Below, piece by piece: positions 48,834-58,429 of a stretch of 64,000 nucleotides of DNA. The stretch comes from Cenococcum geophilum 1.58. Lineage: Eukaryota; Ascomycota; Dothideomycetes; Gloniales; Gloniaceae. Location: the NCBI GenBank assembly GCA_001692895.1, contig KV748176.1, forward strand, positions 5,237,092 through 5,301,091, written 5' to 3'. The translations under genes were made by a program, and so were the position numbers. The stretch's first letter is position 1. Each line of letters opens with the position of its first letter. Under the pieces are notes generated by a model. That model was not told where the DNA came from. It saw nothing but the letters and a program-made list of their open reading frames with translations, and ran no database searches.

Positions 48834-50290
48834 GCACGCTTAAAGGCCATTTAGACTCCGTCTACGCAGTTGCCTTCTCGCCAGACAGCCAGCTAGTAGC
48901 GTCAGCGTCGTAGAATAAGACCGTCTAGCTATAGGAGGCGGCAATAGGGTCTTACTACAGCACGCTTAAAGGCCATTTAGGCCCTATTAACGCGATCGCC
49001 TTCTCGCCGGACAGCTAGCTAGTAGCATTAGCGTTATAGAACAAGACCGTCTAGCTATAGGAGGCGGCGATAGGGTCTTGCCGCAGCATACTTAAAGGCC
49101 ATTTAAGACTCGTCTATACGGTTGCCTTCTCGCTAGATGGCTAGCTAGTAGCGTTAGCATTAGGGGATAATACCGTCCGGCTATAGAAGGCGGCGATAGG
49201 GTCTTACCATAGCACGCTTAAAGGCCATTTAAGACCCGTTAACGCGGTTACCTTCTCGCCGGATAGCTAGCTAGTAGCGTTAGCGTTATATAATAATACC
49301 GTCTAGCTATAGGAGGCGGCAATAGGGTCTTACCGCAGCACGCTTAAAGGCTATTTAAGACTTATCTACGCGGTTGCCTTTTTGCTAGATAGCTAATTAG
49401 TAGCGTCAGCGTTATAGGATAAGACCGTCCAGCTATAGGAGGCGGCAATAAGGTCTTACCGCAGCACGCTTAAAGGCTATTTAAGCTCCGTTTACGCGAT
49501 CGCCTTCTTACTAAACGGCTAGCTAGTAGCGTTAGCGTTATATAACAACACCGTCTGGCTATAGGAGGCGGCGATAAGGTCTTACCGCAGTACGCTTAAA
49601 GGCTATTTGGGCCCTATTAACGCGATTACCTTCTTACCAGACAGCTAGCTAGTAGCGTTAGCATTAGGGGATAATACCATCCGGCTATAGGAGGCGGCGA
49701 CGGGGTCTTACTATAGTACGCTTAAAGGCTATTTAAGCTTTATCTACGCGGTCGCCTTCTCGCTAGATAGCTAGCTAGTAGTGTTAGCGTTAAGGGACAA
49801 GACCGTCCGGCTATAGAAGGCGGTAATAGGGTCTTACCGCAGCACGCTTAAAGGCTATTTAAGCTTTATTTACGCGGTCGCCTTCTCGCCAGATAGCTAG
49901 CTAGTAGCGTTAGCGTTATATAATAATACCGTCCGGCTATAGAAGGCGGCGATGGGGTCTTACCATAGCACGCTTAAAGGCTATTTAAGCTCTATTTACG
50001 CGGTCGCCTTCTTGCCAAACGGCCAGCTAGTAGCGTTAGTATTAAGGGATAACACCGTCCGGCTGTAGGAGGCGGCGACAGGGTTTTGCCGCAGCACGCT
50101 TAAAGGCCATTTAGGCTCCGTTAACGCGGTTACCTTCTTACTAAACAGCTAGCTGGTAGCGTTAGCGTTATATAACAACCCCATCCAGCTATAAGAGGCG
50201 GTAACAGTGTCTTACCATAGCACGCTTAAAGGCTATTTGGGCCACGTTAACGCGGTCACTTTTTTACTAGACGGCTAGTATTTAGAGATA
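48834..50290 (+). repeat. Twelve 126-bp WD40 units
   Basis: Units start at about 48834 and recur every 126 bp to 50220, each with CACGCTTAAAGGCYATTTA and ending in GAGGCGGCGATAGGGTCTTAC. The period is exactly 42 codons. The units are highly alike, as in HNWD genes where the array is kept uniform by concerted evolution. Codons just after GHL, the Y/N before A-V/I, and the pair before K/N-T-V vary most. The array ends cleanly in the C-terminal domain. Confidence 0.95.
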
Positions 50291-50763
50291 GATAGAGGAC
50301 AAATCCCTCTTTTTATCTCTCTTCCTAATACTCCTTCCTATTAGAGAAAAGAATACCCTACTATCTTTGTAATAGAACCTTAAGTATTTCTTAAAGAACA
50401 ATATCTACTTTAGCTCCCTCCTAAATATTAACTAACCTATATAGCTGTTTATAGGGATATAATATACTTTAGGTATATATCTGGCTATATTGCCTTTTTT
50501 AAAATTTATTTAGAAAACCTATTTTAGTAATAGTAATATTATATATATATTTTTCTATAATCTCTATTTTATAAAGGGGTCTAGGGAATAATATAAATTT
50601 ATATTATAATAAGGTAGGTTTTATTAGTTCCGTCCTAGTCTTATAGCTAGCCTTTAAAGACTTTAAAGATTTCTATAAAACGTAATAATATACATAGTAA
50701 AGATTCTTGCCCCTTTACTACGCTAGTAGGGAGGGCGGCCGACCCGCTCTAGCTATACCCTTA

Positions 50764-51870
50764 TTAAGGTGGCGTTTCCTAGATATTAGCAGTTAAAGCT
50801 TTAGCGCAATTATTATGTAGGGTGTTATCCATTTAACTAAAGCCTCTTTCCTTAGCTAAAGAAAGGTGGCCGCTATAAAGTCGGCCGCTATAATTATGGG
50901 AGGTAGGTTTATCTAGGATTTTAAATATACGGCCTAGAGCGATCGTTATTAATAATAGTTATTAATAGAGCTATTGCCCTACAAGGCTGGGTCTGCCTTT
51001 TATTACTTAAAATATTTAGGCGGTTAATAAGCTAAGACCTATATCTCTACAGGTGACTTTATTCTACTACCTTTTACTTATATACGCAAGTGCAGTATCC
51101 ACCTTTAAACTATAATCTCCTTACTTATAACAAACCGACTCAAGGCATACCGATTAATACTATTAATGCTAAGATAGAAAATATATACCTTCTTTACTTC
51201 CCCCTTCGCGTTTAATTTTTATAACTAATATAGCTATTATAGGAAATTACGATCCTTTAATATAATGTCTGCTTTAAGCTTAACTAGCTCTTAGATATAA
51301 ATCTAAAGTATTCCTAGCTAATCTATAATTAGGCGCTTATGCTTTCCACAGCTATTAATTCTATAGCTATATACTATGTTACTATTAGAGACTTATTTAA
51401 AGAAGATTTATAGAATTATAATAGTAATTTCATCGATTTTAGTAAGCTCCTTTTAGCTTTTAGCTTATCCCCTTTACCTATAGGTAAGCTAGCTAAACAG
51501 ACCAAGGCAAGCACTGCTAATTAGTTTTCCTCTTATAACGGTGATTTAATGCCATCTTAAGGCGTCAACACGACCCCCTAAAAGTCTCCCGCGCCTTCTC
51601 TTTAACACCCTTTATCCTATATAGAAAACTAGTTCCCCTTTATAACTATAAACTTATTAATCTAAAGTACGGAGATATTATAGCAAAGTCTTAGTAGTTA
51701 ACCCTATAATTATACGGATAACTAAAAAGGAGAGAAAGAACAGTTACTGTCTTAGGTAGACGAGCAACACTATAAAGAGCCTCAATAATTAATTAACTAT
51801 AATCTTTAATATATAAGGCAGGACGACTAAACATAGGCGCGTAAAGAGGGGCAGGATAAGGTAGAGTTGG
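50764..51870. other. Stretch without a recognised gene
   Basis: AT-rich sequence right of the HNWD unit. Some coding-like pieces occur on both strands but none could be named. Confidence 0.35.
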
Positions 51871-51879
51871 ATAATATTT

Positions 51880-52890
51880 ACGGACGGGATAACGTAATAA
51901 AAGAAGTTAGATGCGATCCTAAACCGTAAAGCAAAACATACTAAAGAGAAGAAGCATAATTACCTATAAATAAAAAGCAACTATAGCAAGCTAAGCCTAT
52001 TAAAATACCAAATATAGCAATTACCAGGTCTAGAAGGACGATATTAAAGCGGCTTCGGAGTAAATGAAAAGTTAACAATTAACACTCCCGTAAGGTTAAG
52101 AGGCTATAAAAACAAACTCTAAAGGAGATTCCACCCATTTATAACTGCAAATTTCCGTTAATAGAGATATATTAAACCTTTACTAACTATAGCTTATTGG
52201 ACAATTCTAATAGGCTCTAGCTCCTTACTCGCTTATTCTTTACGGTTACTAGCTAGGACGCTTTTATACAGCTACAGAATTCCTATCTTACTATTTAAGA
52301 GAGTATAAGTATAGTTATTCTTTCTTTTAGTAATATAGTATCCGTAAATATAGAGTCTCTGGATTAATTAGATATCTTACTTACTACAGCTTTTATTATA
52401 AAGCGATTCCACCTAATTAGATTGGTGGAAGCTCGCACGCGGCTAGAATAGAATTACTGGCTTTAACCGGTCTAGTAGACTAGACGTTAGCGGAATAAAG
52501 AGCGAATATCGGAACTAGGTCACTGCGGCTAGGCTGCTTCCCGCACTTTAGACGATATACTATCCTAGGCGTATCCTAAACTTATAAGGTATATAGTTAA
52601 GTATAATAAACAACTAACTACCCTAAAAAATAAACTTAGTTAGGGACGCAACTAGCACATACTAGCAGCTCAATTTGGTACTGGTATCCTTGCTTTAGTC
52701 CCAACTAATAGTGATTTTAGTATCTACGACCGCGAGTAAGCTTCCTTCCTGCTAGCAGAATCTACACTAGGCTAACTTCCTATAGTATTAAAAGACTTCT
52801 AGTAGATGATTTTAAATTGCTTATTAATATTTTAGATAAAGAACGTAGTGGTTTTCTTTATAAATGCAGCTAATAGATGACTTACTTTCT
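51880..52890 (+). pseudogene. Unassigned Gln/Arg/Leu-rich protein
   Basis: From about 52230 to 52870 one plus-strand frame reads well when TAA/TAG are taken as Gln: segments like RLVEARTRLEQNYWLQP, then LGHCGQAASRTLDDILSQ, then LVPTNSDFSIYDREQASFLL. The composition is helical and charged with Gln-rich stretches. I do not recognise the family. The part upstream of 52230 is less clear. Confidence 0.38.
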
Positions 52891-53499
52891 TAATCTCCTT
52901 TTAGGACTAATTCTAGAGAGAAAATATATGCTTAAGGATATGGATGGATCCCTCGTAAAGGAGGAGCTATTTAACTCGCTAGGTTTAATAGAATACCTAA
53001 AACTAGATAGGTAAATATTGGCGTAGATTTTTGCAGTATATAGGGATGTGTGTCAATTATATACATAGATTATTATAACTAAAAAGCTTAATATAGCTCT
53101 TACTATGTATATTTATAAACTTTACGTAAAGATAAATTTAATAGGTATTGTATTTAGGTTTAGGGCTTCTAGGAGGCTCTTAATCCTAAAAAAACTAATC
53201 TTAATTACCTATTCCTACCTTTATTTTTTAGTATAATCACTATAGAGGAACTATAAACAGTGTAAATAGTAGTAAAAGAATAAAAGATTAGAGACATGGT
53301 AAAGTGTAAGGCTTCGCACGCCTAAGGTAATACTAAGCTAGGTGCCTATACTACGCTACACCGCGCATAGGGCCGGGATGATAAAATATGCACCTTACTC
53401 CTTATAATAAGCAATGACTAAGGGAGCACCCAACTGACCTAAAAAAGTCTTTTATTTGACGCCTAAAATTAGGTACTTGATTTTTAAGGTCTACTCAAT

Positions 53500-53960
53500 C
53501 CCCCGAACCTCCTTAACATCATCACCTCCTCTCTAGCGCTCGGCCCCGAGTTAGGCAGCAATGCTAATTATTTAAGCGACAGGAAATTCTATTATAACTT
53601 TTTACTCCGCCTAATTACTTTTATAGTATTTTAAGTCCGAATAAATCTAGAATATCTTCTCGATGGGCATTCTCGTCTTGTCTTTACGCTTGCTCTAGTT
53701 ACTCTTATTTATATCGGCCCCGATCTTAATATAGCGCTTAACGGCCTTATTTCTAGTCTAACCACTATACTTAATAAGAAAGGGAATAAGCCTCGCCATT
53801 TTGCTATAACGTATAGTCTTATAAATATTACGATACTACTTAATTACTTCGAGCCTGGCGAGGACATACATCTCCAACTTCTATAATTGCGCCTCTAAAG
53901 TAGTATACTTATAGCACACACTCTTAAAGATATAAAACTCTTAGGGCGTATTAACGACTA
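53500..53960 (-). pseudogene. Ankyrin-repeat-like fragment
   Basis: On the minus strand the frame reads LEVIK-*-YRNIYKTIRYSK, then ARLIPFLIKYSG, then NKAVKRYIKIGADINKSN near 53740-53700. The A-V-x-x-Y-I-x-x-G-A-D-I-N end is the classical ankyrin helix-2/turn signature, and the upstream part has the spacing of an F-box or degenerate first repeat. Only one clear repeat is visible, so this is a fragment or an over-read chance match. Confidence 0.42.
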
Positions 53961-53964
53961 ACTA

Positions 53965-55450
53965 AAAGCAATCTATAAATACTAACTAAAGCTAGAGGTT
54001 CCTTTTAGATATATTAAAGACTGGCGCGGATATAGACCTAGAGATCACCCTATTTATATATAAATAGTAAACGCTAGTACCTCCTAGAATGTCTGGCAAG
54101 AATTTAAAGCCGCTATAAGTACTCTTAATTAAAGGCTCCTCTAATGGACATTTAGCTAATAATACTAAGTTAAAAAAGAACCGTTTAAAGCCTAAGAAGG
54201 GGAAATGTCTATTAGAGGCAGAAGATATTAGCCAGAATAATATAATAAAGCGTTAATTATAGACACACAGTAATTTAAGAGATGGAGTTAAGAAATAATA
54301 TTCTTAAGTTTTTCTGTCTAAGGCTAGAGGAATTTAAAAAGAGACTAAGGTTTTATTTAACTTAGCTATATTTATAACTATAAATAAAGAGTGCTATATT
54401 AGGCACTTCTAACTTTAAAAGGCTTATTATATCAATTCCGGCGTCCTATACTCTAAATCACAGCTATATATACCCTATAATGTCCTTATATTCCAGACAT
54501 TATTTAGATTATTTTCCGTATACTATACGCCGTTTTATCTAGCCGTATTATACTTATACGTGCACTTATTAGAGTAAAAGTAACTATAACTATACGAGAG
54601 TGTTTTCTAAACACATATAGTATGCCTTTAGAGACGAGTTAGCTGCTTTCTATAGATAGTAAGAAACGATCTTATAAATTTAAGGCAGAATGCTAGCTTT
54701 TTATAGGAATTTATAGTTTTATAGCCTTTTACGAAGTAATATTTCTTAAAGCTGTTAGTATAGAACAGAGCTAAGGAAAGTGGACTTTAGTAGGTATATA
54801 AACTATTAATACTTATCTCTACTTAAATAAGGCTAGATTTATGCATATTAGTACAGATATATTAGCAGTAAAGATGTATAAAAATAGCTGCATACAGTAA
54901 GAAAATGCACTTAGATATTTAAACTATTCCATTTTAAGGTGCCTACAATAAGGCTCTAAGATATTAAGTAATAGCCTTACAGGTATTACTAACCGGTAAA
55001 CATGGATCCTTTTATATCTCAGACATTAATATCTAGTAATGCTACCTATAAGTCAATATCCAAAACGCAGCGAAAGTAATAGTATCCTATAAATAAAATG
55101 AAGCAGGGGCGCTAAGCAGGCCATTCCACTATAGGCTTAGTGGGGGCATCCCAAGAGGATATTTTCCTATAGATGCCTCCGCTAAGAGGATAGTGCCTAA
55201 AATATACCTCTAAGCGAGCTCATATAGCATAAACTGCTAATTTAGTAGCGAGATAATAAATATATACGCTCTGGATACTGCCCTTTATCTAGCTCTTTTA
55301 CCTATCGCTATAAAGCCTTTATTTATACAGAAGCTTAAAAGCGCTCTACTTTAGTGCAGCTAAGTAAGCATATAAACAACAAGTTAATTCCTCCTACCAT
55401 TATAGTTATATCTGTCTAACTGGCATTATTAGCTAGTACCTCTTCCCCGC
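53965..55450. other. Stretch without a recognised gene
   Basis: Degraded, AT-rich, no motif seen on either strand. Confidence 0.35.
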
Positions 55451-55454
55451 CGGA

Positions 55455-55830
55455 GGCTATGTACTATATCTTATCCTTAACAAACCTAAATAGCGACTCG
55501 TCTTACCTAAGCCGACGCTCTATCTTATTATATTCCCCTTATATAAGCTAAAAGGATGTCTATGGATTTTAATTACTGTGTCTCTAAGAAGCGCGATAAC
55601 TCAGGGAGCTTAGGTAAAGGCTTTCTCGTCAGTTAGCGGATGCGTTAAAGGCGCGCCTACAAAGCTTAAAGGTAGTATAATATGCTGAGATTCTTTTAGA
55701 GGAGGCTGCAATGTAAATATAGCCGTATGTTATGGTATAAGATGGGCTGTATCCCAAAGTTAAACGGTGGTTATTTTAAGGACTGGTTGGGGTTTCGGCA
55801 TAGTTTAGTTGACTTAGCAACCGCGCCAAG
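55455..55830. repeat. Diverged block shared with 45172-45545
   Basis: Second copy of the ~375-bp block described at 45172. This copy is slightly less mutated (for example AGCCGACGCTCTATC and GCGCGCCTACAAAGCTT). It stands about 70 bp left of the left inverted repeat of the HET unit, the same relative place as the other copy. Confidence 0.65.
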
Positions 55831-56378
55831 CTAAACGCCGAGCAGCATCACCACTATAACGCCATACTTAAAACAACTATAGTTCCCTAGGAAGTAGACC
55901 CTTAATAAGGGTCTAGTTAGTGCGGCTCGGCCACCCTCCTTGCTAGCGGGGGCGAGTTTAAAGTATTTTACGCTTTAATTACCTGCTGTAAATACCGCTA
56001 ATTATACTACCGCTAAACCCATCCTATACTAAGTTAAAGTGTAAGCGTTATAGCAAAACCACTCTAACTCACCTTAGGTAACAGTCTTGGCGGTAAGCTT
56101 TACCTAGAATAGTTAAACGCCATGCTTAGACGGCTACATAAGGATAGTGTGCCATTATAGCCTACCACGATGCTCCGTATAGTAAAGTATCTCGTATAGA
56201 TCGGTTTATCTCTTTAGTCGCCCTAGCTCTAACTAAGCACCTCTACTATAGTAAGAAGCGCTAAACTATTAATAATATTATAAGTAGATAAAGCTAATAT
56301 ATAGACTATACCTTATAATTTAAAATTTAAATCAATGTATGTGTCGGTTACTCTACCAGATTTTTAATGCGAAGTCGT

Positions 56379-58052
56379 TTATATAACTCGCACATTAAAC
56401 CTCTATCTCACTACGTAGTCACTCTAAATCAACCCAACTCTAACCCTCTTATACTCGCCATCCACACTAGTTGGCCTAACAACTAATATATAGTACTCTT
56501 CCCTATCCAATCTATCCCCATCCTCGCTATCCCTATCCTCGCTATCCCAATCCTCACTATCCTAATCCTCGCTAGACTTCTTCCTAACGACAACATATCG
56601 TTCCTTAAAAAGATCCTCGTCCTCCTTAACATCATATTATATCCATCCTCTTTTCGTTCTGCCGAAATCCAAGATTGCATAATATTTCCCATCCAGTTTC
56701 ATTATACAATCCCGAAACTCCCCTACGTTAGTAATTAGTACAAGTTCGCGCCCCTTATTAAACCGGAGGTTATTAATCCAATTAACTATGCTAAAAGGGA
56801 TATTTATAAACTAAATGCCTCCATTATATACCATCCATAACCACAATAGCACATTTCGGTTTTTATACACAATCCGCTCCATCTTATTATCAAATATCTG
56901 CCATAGGAGATTCCTATAAAGGTACTTCTAAAAGATGCCGTATCTACTTTAATACCTTAGAGCGCCTGTAATACAGGCCTCTAACCCCAATATTACAGCA
57001 GATCTATTAGTCTTCTCTATAAGGTCGCGCTTTAAGTAGTCCTTAAAAAGAAAGTAAATAAATTCCATAGTACGTCGGTAGCCTAACTTAAGGAGCCGGT
57101 TCGGGAAGTTTAGATTAAGCATAAAGAACTTCCTTTAAATTAAGCTAAAGAGCAAAATATCTAAGTAAGGAAGATGTCGGTTTATCAGATATTGCTTAAG
57201 CTCTTACCTTTTTAGTATAGTAAGGTTTTCGCAGTAAACCCCTTCACTACATTCCCAGTATATCTAATTGTTACTAAAATGGATAGTTCGTTATAACAAA
57301 ACCCTTTCTTATATTACCTATGCTCGCGTATTAAGCTAAGCCTTCTCCATATCGTTGTTAAAATTATCTATACTAGTGCAGATATAGAATCGCCTGCCTA
57401 AAGCATCTTAAACAAGGATATACTTAGTGCTTACGTTTCGCTTAAGGAATCCCACTTTTAAATAGACAGCCGAAGCTACAGCAATTATACAGTAAGCCAA
57501 AGAGAAGACCTTTTCTATACGCCCAGATTCGAGTTTCCAATCTTCTTTATTGTCCTCATATTAGATTATACAGAGTAAGTCGATCTAGAGGTATAGTACG
57601 CGAAGTTCTTAAGTCACTTTAACAGCGTCCTAGAAAGTCTTTAGTAGGTTAGAGATACTAAATCCTCCTAGCTATTAGATAATGTTATCTTAGGTTATAC
57701 AAAATTATTTCTTATCTTTAATTAAAAGTCTGCCCTAGTAATAGGATAAAGTAATATATTTTCCTCCGTCTATTTACGTAGCATAATTAAGACATAAGAC
57801 ATTAGGATTATAATCAGGATCATCCAGATTACCAACGTAGAGGAGTCTTATCGGCAATTCTGTGTTAGATTTAACATAATACTTATTACAGTCGTGGGAC
57901 TTATTACACTAATAAAGCTATGCGTAAAGTAGTATAAATTATATAGGACTTTCGGCTTCGGGTAAGACTGGGAAGCTAATCTAGATGTCGTTATTAGGAT
58001 TAGCTAAATATTCTATGCGCAAAGATATACAATAAGTAATGGCCCAGCGCAT
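56379..58052 (-). pseudogene. HET-domain incompatibility protein, complete but RIP-inactivated
   Basis: From an ATG at 58052 to a TAA at 56379 there are exactly 558 codons in one frame without an intron or net indel. The HET domain (Pfam HET family) is clear: NTELPIRLLYVG, then KYITLSYY-*-G (LSHCWG with three C/G transitions), then LRVLYL-*-IDLLCII-*-YEDN, then EDWKLESGRIEKVFSLAYCI and IAVASA. Downstream come TRAWVIQERVL-type text and YWECSEG, then the long C-terminal half ending in YYILVVRPTSVDG and RVGLI-*-SDYVVR. An acidic repeat DSED/DWDSED occurs near 56560. HET-domain proteins mediate cell death after fusion of unlike hyphae. The gene lies alone between inverted repeats, with its 5' end toward the minisatellite. 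Confidence 0.92.
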
Positions 58053-58429
58053 ATAAGGAGTTAAAGACACTAACCTGAATTAGAACACAACCGGAGAATA
58101 CGTGGCCCCTCCTCTCCTATTTTTAATTCTAACCCTTTTCTAACTATTTAAATATATAGTTTATTATCATTATAGCAGCGTTTAAGTATATGGAGGAGTA
58201 GAGCGCAGAGCTGATAACTTTTTTCAGCAGTACGGACTTTAGAAAGATTAACGTTGCAGCCAGCAGCTACAATAGTACTGTAGTAGGCATAACACTAAAC
58301 CGGGGCAAGCTGGCTCAGTAGCGTACTAGATGGCAAGCTTTTGACGAAATCCTAAGCAAATGTATTGTCAAAGGTATAAAGCTAGTCGTTAGACTATATC
58401 CGTATTAGTACTAGTTTAAGCAGTCACGT

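Larger units (their letters stand above)
46275..50527 (+). pseudogene. HET-NACHT-WD40 (HNWD) NLR, complete but RIP-inactivated
   Basis: Residues 1-~200 are a HET domain: MRLLKSK..., YAILSHT-*-G, KIRFCEKQA, YF-*-VNTYYINK and later TL-*-ELITPALVEFFS. The NACHT domain follows: LNGIAGTRKST near 47175 (Walker A GTGKS with G read as R), VIVIDALDKCE near 47470 (Walker B) and RIFITSRPELPI near 47575. A helical linker ends in APL-*-LY and YIPG-*-INRL. Then come twelve 42-residue WD40 units (48834-50285) and a conserved tail, YLEIDRG...LPPKY-*-LTYIAVY...GYIAFFK, to a stop at 50525. One 65-bp intron (48558-48622) must be removed. The remaining 4188 bp equal 1396 codons, with no net indel. This is the architecture of the Podospora het-d/het-e/het-r NLRs, which trigger heterokaryon incompatibility. 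It sits alone between inverted repeats. Confidence 0.93.
45687..50763. mobile_element. Inverted-repeat unit carrying the HNWD gene
   Basis: Inverted repeats of about 45 bp bracket the gene. The left one (45687-45732) reads CCCCTATAGCTAGAGCGGGT then CGGCTAACCTCCCTACTAGCG. The right one (50719-50763) is its reverse complement with a few C/T changes (CGCTAGTAGGGAGGGCGGCC then GACCCGCTCTAGCTATA). The 5.1-kb interior holds only the HET-NACHT-WD40 pseudogene and a nested MITE; I see no transposase. The repeat core is related to that of the second unit at 55.9-62.1 kb. Terminal bases and target duplications are not resolved. Confidence 0.65.

Noticed and set aside
46275-50527. Functional HNWD gene using stop readthrough or a variant code
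   Set aside because: Trp sites are stops as well as Gln sites, and P-loop, Walker and zinc-type residues are altered too, so reassigning TAA/TAG as Gln would not restore function.
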